Shown: in pieces, positions 40,004-47,295 of the stretch
How positions within the stretch are numbered: position 1 is the first letter of the stretch
Layout of the letters: every line of letters begins with the position of its first letter
NCBI GenBank assembly: GCA_035606355.1
Contig: DATNFO010000080.1
Span: 1-64,000 of the forward strand
Length of the DNA stretch: 64,000 nt
Reading direction: 5' to 3'
Source of the DNA: Sulfopaludibacter sp035606355
GTDB taxonomy: Bacteria > Acidobacteriota > Terriglobia > Bryobacterales > Bryobacteraceae
Position numbers and translations under genes: made by a program
The notes under the pieces: generated by a model
What the model was told of the DNA's origin: nothing
The model's database searches: none
Seen by the model: the letters and a program-made list of their open reading frames with translations, nothing else

Positions 40004-40888
40004 ATGGCCGAAGAACTTATTGCGGACGCAATCGAACAACAGAACTGGTTGGAGCCGGTGGAGACCGGTCTCCACGACGCGGTCACGAAGACTTACGTGG
40101 CAGCCGGACCCGCAGGGCAGAAGGTTAAGAACTTCCTGCACGGCACCTGGCTCGGCCATCCGCTGCACCCGGTGCTCACCGACATTCCTCTGGGCGCCTG
40201 GACAGCCACGCTGGTTCTCGATATTTGCGAGGCGGCCGGCGATAAGCGGTACGCCCCCGCCGCGGACTTGACGCTGAAGGTCGGTCTGGCCGGCGCCGTG
40301 GGCGCCGCACTCGCGGGCTTGACGGATTGGCAAGCTACGGATGGCGGAGCGCGCCGCGTCGGAGCTGTCCACGGAATCCTCAACGTCACGGCGGCGGCGT
40401 GTTATACAGCGTCGCTGATCGCGCGCAACGGACGCAACCGGCAAACCGGGCGGACGCTGGCGTGCATCGGCTACGCGATTGGAGCGGCTTCGGCGTGGCT
40501 GGGCGGCAATCTTGTTTACGCCAAGAAAATCGGTGTCAACCACACCACGGCGGAAGGCGCTCCGCAGGATTGGACGGCGGTGCTCGACGAAGCCGCGCTG
40601 CCCGAGGATCTGCCGCAGCGTGTACAGGTGAATGGTCTCAACATCCTGCTGGTACGGCGCGGTGGCACGGTCTACGCAATCAGCGAAACGTGTTCCCATT
40701 TGGGCGGTCCCCTATCGGAAGGAAAGCTTGACGGCGACAGCATCGAATGTCCGTGGCATGCCTCGCGGTTCTGCATCAAAGACGGGTCCGTGATCGATGG
40801 TCCGGCGACGCATCCGCAGCCGCGGTTCGATGCTCGCGTTGCGAATGGAAAAATCGAAATCAGAGCATTGCAAAATCGGCAAGCCTGA
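40004..40888 (+). CDS. DUF2231 membrane domain fused to a Rieske [2Fe-2S] domain
   Basis: The 294-residue protein has an N-terminal DUF2231 region with about four membrane helices (~40-175; GHPLHPVLTDIPLGAWTA is the family hallmark). The Rieske domain (~200-285) has CSHLGGPL and CPWHASRF as the Cys-His cluster ligands. The HPLHP histidines may bind haem or metal. It is probably a membrane redox protein passing electrons to or from a soluble partner. Its last 29 bp overlap the convergent permease gene. Confidence 0.9.
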   Translation: MAEELIADAIEQQNWLEPVETGLHDAVTKTYVAAGPAGQKVKNFLHGTWLGHPLHPVLTDIPLGAWTATLVLDICEAAGDKRYAPAADLTLKVGLAGAVGAALAGLTDWQATDGGARRVGAVHGILNVTAAACYTASLIARNGRNRQTGRTLACIGYAIGAASAWLGGNLVYAKKIGVNHTTAEGAPQDWTAVLDEAALPEDLPQRVQVNGLNILLVRRGGTVYAISETCSHLGGPLSEGKLDGDSIECPWHASRFCIKDGSVIDGPATHPQPRFDARVANGKIEIRALQNRQA

Positions 40889-42251
40889 TTCGGCGGAACA
40901 CGAACTCGCGCGTTACAAAAGCAGCCGGAGAATGCACCACCACGGAAACCGGCGTCCCCAGCAACTCAAAGCGATCCAGTGCGTGCAGGTCCGGAGAAAC
41001 GGCGAAAGGCGGCATGGCAGCTTCGCAAGGAACCAGCGGATAGAAGTTCCCGAGTGACGTCAGAACATCCATGCACTGCCGGACCTGAGGCGCCGCACAT
41101 CGGATCGAATGCTCGAATTCGGTATTGACCAGCGTGCAGGAGCCTGGCCACACACTGTCCACGTCCTGCGCTCTCACAGTGGCGGAGCGGACAAACCAAC
41201 CCATATCGATGCTTCCCGCGAGATCGGCCGCGGCATCCGAGTGAGCCGCGAACTCGCCGGCCGGCACATATACTCGCAGCCATCCGTGTCCGCCGAAGAT
41301 GTCGTGCGCCCGGTTTAAGGCAAAGTCACCGCCGGGCATGCGCAAGCGCAAGGAACTCGTCAAGAGAACCGAATCGTCGGGCAAATCGCTCACGCGGATC
41401 GGAATTTCCACGGTCACAAAGCCGGAAGAGCGGCGTGTCATGTACTCGGGACACTTGGGGCCAGGGGCGAACTGAATCGAGAGTTGCGACCGCATCAGAT
41501 GCCGCGGCGAGAACAGGCGCTGTACCGCAAATGCGGCACGTTCCGGCAGGAACCGCGCGCCGGTCAACGCCGTGAAAGCCGCAATGCCGATCAGCAGGCG
41601 GGCGGCGACGGTGTGCCGCGTCGTGTATTGCCAGTACACAACGGCGGCCACGCCGATCAGTATGACGGCACACGTGAAGCATTCGGCCACCCAGGAGAGT
41701 CCGTTGAATACCGGCACGCTGTGGCGGTCCGCGTAAAGCAACAACAGAAGCCCGGCGGCGAGCAAAAGCATCAGCATCGACAGTGCCGCATGCGAGAGAT
41801 TCCGCGTGACACAGGCGATTGCCACGGCGGGTAGCACGAATAACACAGTGAACAGAACCTGCTTCCAGAGCAGCGCGGAAAGAAACCGGCCAGGTTCGAT
41901 TCCGTTGTCCGCAAAGACCAGCAACTCACAGATCAGCAGAGGCACATTGATGAGCAGCAAAATCGCGAGCGCTTTGGCGGCGGCGATTTCGCGGCGCTTG
42001 AAGGGTCGCGTGAGCCAGTATGCGGTTTCGCCTACCAGAGATTCCTGCTGCATAAGCGCAATCACCAGGTTCCAGCACGCCAGCGTCGCAAGAAGCGGCG
42101 ATAACTGCGCCAGCGATAAGGCTCCAAAAATTCCGCGCTCTTGCGGACTTAGGACCGCTATGTACATCAACGGCCAAATCAGCACGCCGTAAAGCCAAAG
42201 GCGCCGCAGGTCTTTGCGCAAGATCGGCCAGGTCCGCCTCATAGGTGTCAT
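40860..42251 (-). CDS. ABC-2 type transporter permease (second of two)
   Basis: The 463-residue membrane protein starts WPILRKDLRRLWLYGV, and N-terminal helices alternate with loops up to ~residue 250. A ~200-residue extracytoplasmic or soluble C-terminal domain follows. It is a paralogue of the upstream permease with the same start motif and layout, suggesting tandem duplication. Together with the ATPase it would form a heterodimeric exporter. Substrate is unknown; YtrA-type GntR control suggests envelope stress or antibiotic-like peptides. The start overlaps the upstream stop (ATGA). Confidence 0.75.
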   Translation of the reverse strand: MTPMRRTWPILRKDLRRLWLYGVLIWPLMYIAVLSPQERGIFGALSLAQLSPLLATLACWNLVIALMQQESLVGETAYWLTRPFKRREIAAAKALAILLLINVPLLICELLVFADNGIEPGRFLSALLWKQVLFTVLFVLPAVAIACVTRNLSHAALSMLMLLLAAGLLLLLYADRHSVPVFNGLSWVAECFTCAVILIGVAAVVYWQYTTRHTVAARLLIGIAAFTALTGARFLPERAAFAVQRLFSPRHLMRSQLSIQFAPGPKCPEYMTRRSSGFVTVEIPIRVSDLPDDSVLLTSSLRLRMPGGDFALNRAHDIFGGHGWLRVYVPAGEFAAHSDAAADLAGSIDMGWFVRSATVRAQDVDSVWPGSCTLVNTEFEHSIRCAAPQVRQCMDVLTSLGNFYPLVPCEAAMPPFAVSPDLHALDRFELLGTPVSVVVHSPAAFVTREFVFRRIRLADFAML

Positions 42252-43627
42252 TCCATAACGTCCGTCAGGCGGACATCCTTGAGATCGACGTGCCGCTCAA
42301 TGAACGCGGCAGGCTTGTAAATTACAATGCCCACATTGCTGATGGAAGGCCCCGCCGGGGTTCGTTCATAGTATTGAAGCGCCACCGGCCACGGTGAATA
42401 CGGCAGGGGAGCAGTGTTGAACGGAACCAACATTTCCTGCGTATCGGTGCTGCGGGCGATCCATTGGCAGCGTCGCAGCAGCAGAAGGGAAGCGCGGGCC
42501 TGCGGCGTGACACAGGAGATGGAACCCTCGCCCTGAGTCGTGCACGCGCCCGGAAGCGCGGCGCTCAAGTCCGCCATGTCGTCCGGCGAAACAGTGGCGG
42601 CGCGCTCGAACCATTCCAGTTCCAGATTTCCCGTGAACTCTAACGGCCGGTTTGCCAGCGCGGGAAGAGTGTTCAGGGGAAGGGCGACGCGCAGCCAGCC
42701 GCGCTCGTCGATCACGTCGTGAAGAGCCACGACAATCGCCGCGGGACCGTGCGGCAGCGTGCGCAGTTTGCCCATCGCCAGCACGTTCGAACCGTTCGGC
42801 AGGCCGCTCACGATCACGGGAATCTCCAGTGAGGCGTGATTGGGAATGCTCCGCCGAAACATTAAAGGACACTTCCGGCCGGGGTCGAAGGTGATTGCGA
42901 GTTGGTTCTCCGGCAACCGCCGCGGCGACGCCGCGTTTTGGATTGCGGCCTGGGCTTCGCCGGGAAAGTAGCTCGTACCAAGCAGCGCGAGAGCGACGAC
43001 GGCCGCGAACAGAACCGAAGCCGCCGCAACCTGCCGCTGCCGGTATTGGAACCGCACCACGACGGCCGACCCCAAAAGCAAAACCGCGGCAGCAACCCAT
43101 ACCGGAATCCAGTACCAGAACATGTCATTGAAGATGGCGGCCGCTCCCGCCAGGACGAAGAGAACCAGCATGGCGTGCGCCAGCTTTCGCGTGATACAAG
43201 CCAGGGCCATTCCGGGAACGACGAAATAGGCCGTGAACAAGACCGTCTTCGAGAGGAGGTCGCCGAAGAATCGCATAGGGGAAAGGCCGTGAGCCGCAAA
43301 CACTATGGCTTGAAACACGAACACGGGAACGCAGACCAGCGCCAGGGCCGCGAGAACTTTAGCCGCCAGGATTCGCCGCCAGCCGAGCGGCCGGGTGAGC
43401 CAGTATTGACGATCTCCCACCAGGCGCTCGTCATGGATCAACGCCGTAAGGAAGACCCAGCAGGCGAACGTCGCCGCGACGGGAAGCATTTGCAGCGCGA
43501 TGGATTGCGTGTCGAATCCGGCTTCCCCTTTCCCCCACACGGCCGCGAACAACAGGGCCCAAAGCACCACGAGATACATCCACAAATGGCGCAGATCTTT
43601 GCGCAGAATCGGCCACACCAGCCTCAT
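42248..43627 (-). CDS. ABC-2 type transporter permease (first of two)
   Basis: The 459-residue protein starts MRLVWPILRKDLRHLWMYLVVLWALLF, with about six predicted membrane helices up to ~residue 230. A C-terminal domain follows, rich in beta structure and containing paired Cys (GACTTQGEGSISC). It is paralogous to the next gene. It overlaps the ATPase gene upstream and the second permease downstream by 4 bp each, indicating tightly coupled synthesis. Confidence 0.75.
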   Translation of the reverse strand: MRLVWPILRKDLRHLWMYLVVLWALLFAAVWGKGEAGFDTQSIALQMLPVAATFACWVFLTALIHDERLVGDRQYWLTRPLGWRRILAAKVLAALALVCVPVFVFQAIVFAAHGLSPMRFFGDLLSKTVLFTAYFVVPGMALACITRKLAHAMLVLFVLAGAAAIFNDMFWYWIPVWVAAAVLLLGSAVVVRFQYRQRQVAAASVLFAAVVALALLGTSYFPGEAQAAIQNAASPRRLPENQLAITFDPGRKCPLMFRRSIPNHASLEIPVIVSGLPNGSNVLAMGKLRTLPHGPAAIVVALHDVIDERGWLRVALPLNTLPALANRPLEFTGNLELEWFERAATVSPDDMADLSAALPGACTTQGEGSISCVTPQARASLLLLRRCQWIARSTDTQEMLVPFNTAPLPYSPWPVALQYYERTPAGPSISNVGIVIYKPAAFIERHVDLKDVRLTDVME

Positions 43628-44538
43628 ACGGCCACCTTCTCCGAGCGGCTTTCCACTCCGCGACCGGCGCGCGCCAGGGCCACGAAGATCGCGCGCAAGG
43701 GCATCGCCTCAACGCCGATCTCCCGGTATGCGCCGAAAACTTCGCGATACTCAGCCCCGCCCGTGAAGGCCGAGTCCACCACGCGCAGAACACTGCCGGT
43801 TGCTTCGGCGCGCACCCACCGCTCCGGCAGGATGCGCGGCCGGGCGGCTTCGCCATCGAATGTCAGAGTCACTTCGCGAAAGCGCGCCGTCAGCGACTCC
43901 AGTTCCTCGCTGAACCGCAAACGGCCCGCTTCCAGATACCCGATGTGACTCGCGAAACTTTCGATCTCCGCCAGGTCGTGCGACGAGATCAGGATGGTTG
44001 TGCCTTCGGCGCGCGCCAGCAAGCCTTCGATGAATTCATCGCGCACGAGAGGGTCGAGTCCCGTGAAGGGCTCGTCGAGCACAATGAGTCCGGGCCGGTA
44101 CGCCAGCGACGAAGCGAGCGCCGCTTTCATGCGCATGCCTCGCGAGAGATGCTTCAGCTTGCGATCCACAGGCAGATCGAATTGGCGCAGCAGCTCTGCT
44201 GCGAGCGCATCGTCCCACGTGGGGTAATAGGGCCGCAGGAAATTCAGGAAGTAGCCGACGGTCATCCAGTCCGGCATCTCCTGGTTCTCCGATACATACC
44301 CGATCTTCGCGAACTCCGCGGGACCGAGCCGCCGCGAATCGACGCCGATTACCTCGCTGCGTCCGGCGCTCGGCCGCACTATATTCATCAGCATTTTGAT
44401 GGTGGTGGTTTTGCCCGCGCCGTTGGGCCCTACGAGCGCGAAGATGCTGCCCTCGGGAACCTCCATCGTGAGCCCGTCCACAGCGTCCGACCGCCGGAAT
44501 CGCTTGGTCAAATCCCATGTGCAAATCGCGCCGTTCAT
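43624..44538 (-). CDS. ABC transporter ATP-binding protein
   Basis: About 304 residues from ATG 44538 (MNGAICTWDLTKRF). Walker A is GPNGAGKTT (~36-44), the signature region LSRGMRMKAALASSLA (~131) replaces the usual LSGGQ with LSRGM, and Walker B is LIVLDEPFTGLDP (~154-166). The switch His is in ISSHDLAEIE. The LSRGM variant is common in YtrB/BcrA-type exporters. The longer ORF start (44595) lies within the GntR gene. The chosen ATG overlaps the GntR stop by 4 bp. Confidence 0.9.
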   Translation of the reverse strand: MNGAICTWDLTKRFRRSDAVDGLTMEVPEGSIFALVGPNGAGKTTTIKMLMNIVRPSAGRSEVIGVDSRRLGPAEFAKIGYVSENQEMPDWMTVGYFLNFLRPYYPTWDDALAAELLRQFDLPVDRKLKHLSRGMRMKAALASSLAYRPGLIVLDEPFTGLDPLVRDEFIEGLLARAEGTTILISSHDLAEIESFASHIGYLEAGRLRFSEELESLTARFREVTLTFDGEAARPRILPERWVRAEATGSVLRVVDSAFTGGAEYREVFGAYREIGVEAMPLRAIFVALARAGRGVESRSEKVAV

Positions 44539-44954
44539 CGCTTTCTCCGAGCTCCTTTCCCGTTCCCGTTCTGTGGTGCGTCCAGCCGCTCCCAATGCGT
44601 TTCCAAGGCCGCCATCACGTCCTCCAGCGGCATTCCGAGCTTCTTCGCTTCCACGACCAACTGCTCCACTTCGCTATCCAGCAGCCGCGCCCGCGCGGCC
44701 GGCGATGCATCCGGCGGGGCAGCCACAACGGTGCCCATTCCCGCGTGAACCTCAAGCAGCCCCTCGTTCAATAACTGCGTCACCACTTTGTGCGCGGTAT
44801 TCGGATTGATCTTCAACTCCGTGCTGAGCGCGCGTACGGAAGGGAAGGGGTCGCCGCGCCGCAATTGTCCGGAGACGAGCGCCTTCTTTGCCGCATACAC
44901 CACCTGCTCATAGAGCGATGCGCCGGGTTGGAAGGTGACGCGGAACGGAATCAT
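44535..44954 (-). CDS. GntR-family (YtrA-type) transcriptional regulator
   Basis: The 139-residue protein has the N-terminal GntR winged helix (SLYEQVVYAAKKALVSGQLR, PSVRALSTELKINPNTAHKV, LLNEGLLEVHAGMGTVV). A short two-helix C-terminal tail marks the YtrA subfamily, whose members control adjacent ABC transporters. Its ATG (44954-44952) overlaps the TGA of a 37-codon upstream ORF (ATGA), so its translation is probably coupled to that ORF. It should repress the promoter at 45074-45102. Confidence 0.9.
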   Translation of the reverse strand: MIPFRVTFQPGASLYEQVVYAAKKALVSGQLRRGDPFPSVRALSTELKINPNTAHKVVTQLLNEGLLEVHAGMGTVVAAPPDASPAARARLLDSEVEQLVVEAKKLGMPLEDVMAALETHWERLDAPQNGNGKGARRKR

Positions 44955-45064
44955 AGAACCGCTCCGTGGCGGCCCATGTGATAATCCGGCAGCCGCAGGA
45001 TCGCCCACCAGAAGCGGCGGCAATCCTTGCGAAACATCTGCCAGACCTGCGCTTGGAACGGCAT
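44951..45064 (-). CDS. 37-codon leader ORF resembling an ABC permease N-terminus
   Basis: MPFQAQVWQMFRKDCRRFWW resembles the start of the two permeases downstream (WPILRKDLRRLW) and of related ABC-2 permeases. It then ends after HMGRHGAVL with a TGA that overlaps the GntR ATG. The ORF begins 9 nt after a strong -10 box. It is either the stub of a decayed third permease or a leader peptide whose translation drives the regulator. No independent Shine-Dalgarno is visible for GntR. Confidence 0.55.
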   Translation of the reverse strand: MPFQAQVWQMFRKDCRRFWWAILRLPDYHMGRHGAVL

Positions 45065-45073
45065 CTCAGGTGT

Positions 45074-45102
45074 ATTATGATGCGCAGTACACAGCCCGTC
45101 AA
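45074..45102 (-). promoter_or_regulatory. Promoter of the GntR-ABC operon
   Basis: On the minus strand TTGACG (45102-45097), a 17-bp spacer and CATAAT (45079-45074) form a good sigma-70 promoter. The leader ORF ATG follows 9 nt later. The divergent kinase gene starts at 45140, so the two genes share this region. Confidence 0.6.
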
Positions 45103-45139
45103 GAGAAAAGTTTCCCGGCGTCCGCGTTACAGTCAAAAC

Positions 45140-46381
45140 ATGGCCCTCGAAATCGGAGACACTGTCGGCGATTACCGGATCATCGGAGTGCTCGGCCGAG
45201 GGGGAATGGGCAAGGTTTACCGCGTACGCAGCCTGCTCACGGACCGCGATGAGGCAATGAAGATCGTGCTTCCCGACCGGGATGACGACCCCGCCGCGGC
45301 CGACCGTTTCCTGCGCGAAATTCGCGTTCACGCCAGCCTGCAGCACCCGAACATTGCGACTCTGCATACCGCGCTGCGCGTGGAGGGACGCATCGCGATG
45401 ATTCTGGAACTCATCGAAGGCGCCAGTTTGGAAGACCTCATCCGCGCGTCCGCGCTGCCGATCGACGACACGGTCCATTACACGTTCCAGGTGCTCTCGG
45501 CACTCGGTTTCGCGCATGAACGCGGCGTGATTCATCGCGACATCAAGCCCGCCAATATCCTGATCGCGCGGGGTGGAGTCGCCAAGCTGACGGATTTCGG
45601 AATCGCCCGCGCGACCGGCGCTGCCCGCATCACAGGCACCGGTCTCGCCGTCGGCACACTCGCCTTCATGTCGCCCGAGCAGATCCGCAGCGGCCATGCC
45701 GACGAACGGTCGGACATCTACTCGCTAGGGCTCACTGTCTACGAAGCGCTGACCGGCCGGCGTGCGATGCAAGGCCCTACCGAGCACGCGATCATGGATG
45801 CGCAGCTCAACGAGATGCCCACGGACGCCGCGGTGGTCAATGCGAATGTGCCCGGGACGGTGTCCGCCGCTGTGATGCGCGCCATCGCGAAGGATCCCGC
45901 AAATCGTTTTCAGAGCGCGGCCGAGTTTCAGGGAGCGCTGCGCGGCCATCTGCCCGTGGATTTCGTTCCCACGAAAACCGTGCTCGCATCGGCGAGCCAG
46001 CCAGGCGCCGCCGAGCTCGCCGACCTGGAAGCGAGGCTCGCCAGATCCATAGGGCCGATCGCACGGCGGCTGGTGGCTGATGCCTCGCGCCGTCACACCA
46101 CGCTGGCGGAGATTCAAGAGGCGCTGTCAACCGAAATTCAAGATCCGAAAGCGCGCGCCGAGTTTCTGCAGGGCACATCCACCTCAGCGCAGAAATTCGA
46201 AACCGCTGCCCTGGATCGACTGACCGAAGCAGTCGCGCCGTTCATCGGGCCGATTGCGAAAGTAGTGGTGGCGAGAGCGGCGAAAAAGGCGCACACGGTG
46301 GAAGAACTGCATCGGGCGCTGGCGGAGGAGATCGAGAACCCGAAAGATCGGGAGGCCTTCCGGAGACGGATAGCGCACTAA
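45140..46381 (+). CDS. Soluble Ser/Thr protein kinase with duplicated C-terminal domain
   Basis: The 413-residue protein has a kinase domain (~10-270) with the P-loop GRGGMGKVY, AMKIV lysine, HRDIKPANI, TDFGIAR and AFMSPEQI. No transmembrane helix follows. Two copies of a ~45-residue unit form the C-terminus: SIGPIARRLVADASRRHTTL (~300) and FIGPIAKVVVARAAKKAHTV (~360), each ending in a xxEIxxPKxRxxF pattern. This unit also occurs at the end of other bacterial kinases and cyclases. It may be a docking or oligomerisation module. ATG 45140 is chosen because the domain begins immediately after. Confidence 0.85.
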   Translation: MALEIGDTVGDYRIIGVLGRGGMGKVYRVRSLLTDRDEAMKIVLPDRDDDPAAADRFLREIRVHASLQHPNIATLHTALRVEGRIAMILELIEGASLEDLIRASALPIDDTVHYTFQVLSALGFAHERGVIHRDIKPANILIARGGVAKLTDFGIARATGAARITGTGLAVGTLAFMSPEQIRSGHADERSDIYSLGLTVYEALTGRRAMQGPTEHAIMDAQLNEMPTDAAVVNANVPGTVSAAVMRAIAKDPANRFQSAAEFQGALRGHLPVDFVPTKTVLASASQPGAAELADLEARLARSIGPIARRLVADASRRHTTLAEIQEALSTEIQDPKARAEFLQGTSTSAQKFETAALDRLTEAVAPFIGPIAKVVVARAAKKAHTVEELHRALAEEIENPKDREAFRRRIAH

Positions 46382-46419
46382 CGTGCGGCGTTTCGAGCGC
46401 CTGCGAACGGCCGGTGCTT

Positions 46420-47295
46420 TCAGTTCTCCAACATTTTCATTGCTCGTTCCAGGCTTCTTCGCATGCGATTGAAGCTTCCGGCGAGGACGGCGATTTCGTC
46501 TTTTCCGGTGGCCGGCAGTTCCGGGATGTCCATCTTGCCGACGCTGATCTGGTCCGCCATTGCCGAGAGCCTTCGCAAGGGCCGCACCACGGCGAACAGC
46601 AGCGCTAAATCCAGCACGACCAAGCTGGCCAGAAACACTGCCGCGAGTTCCACCATGAGCGTGCGGAATGCCGCGTCCGCCATCTTGACCGGCACCGCCA
46701 TGGGCACACTCACGATTTGCGCGCCAATGATTTCGTGCGGCTGCCAGCCGAAGCCGTTGTTGGAACCGTAGCGGCGGATCATGGCGACCGGCGCTTCTCG
46801 CGGCGTGCTGTGGCATTCCATGCACGGCGGGTCCGCCGCGATCGGCCGCGCCAGGTAAAGGCTGCGGCCCATCGGCGTGTCGCGCTCATTCACAATTTCT
46901 TTGAGCCCGCTGCGATTGCGGAACGTGTTGATGACATCCGCTTCCCAATCCACGGCGCGATCCCGCAGATTGGTGGGGTTCAGCGCAGCCTCTTTGTATG
47001 CGTAGTCCGGATAGTTCGCCCGCAGATAGTTGAAATCCTCTGTCGCCGCGAAGGCGGGCACCGTTTGCGGCAAAAAGCTCCGCTGGTGCTCCTGCTGGTT
47101 CACCAGCAGAGGTTTGATCTGTTTCGTCGTATAGTCGCGAGCGCTGCGCATGGCCTCCATCATCAGGCGCGCCTGACGCACTACGTCTTCCCGAGCCGAG
47201 TCCTGCAAAAAGTGATGCGATACTGCCGCGGTGATCGCGAGCCCTGCCCCGAACACCAGTCCCAGAATCAAATTGAATTTCCCTAAGAGTCTCAT
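46420..47295 (-). CDS. DUF3365 haem-binding sensor with HAMP domain
   Basis: The 291-residue protein has an N-terminal membrane helix (~5-27) and a periplasmic Tll0287-like/DUF3365 domain (~35-195) with the c-type haem motif CMECH (~157-161). A second helix (~205-235) and a HAMP domain (VVRPLRRLSAMADQISVGKMD) end at ~290. No kinase or methyl-accepting output follows, so the output must be a partner protein. It overlaps the upstream aspartic protease gene by 4 bp. It probably senses redox state or a gas through its haem. Confidence 0.85.
   Translation of the reverse strand: MRLLGKFNLILGLVFGAGLAITAAVSHHFLQDSAREDVVRQARLMMEAMRSARDYTTKQIKPLLVNQQEHQRSFLPQTVPAFAATEDFNYLRANYPDYAYKEAALNPTNLRDRAVDWEADVINTFRNRSGLKEIVNERDTPMGRSLYLARPIAADPPCMECHSTPREAPVAMIRRYGSNNGFGWQPHEIIGAQIVSVPMAVPVKMADAAFRTLMVELAAVFLASLVVLDLALLFAVVRPLRRLSAMADQISVGKMDIPELPATGKDEIAVLAGSFNRMRRSLERAMKMLEN

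Noticed and set aside
40045..40080. GGTGGAGACCGGTCTCC inside the Rieske gene start, similar to the GACCGGTC module
   Set aside because: It lies within coding sequence (EPVETGLHD) and lacks the two-unit GACCGGTC-TGGA-GACCGGTC structure.
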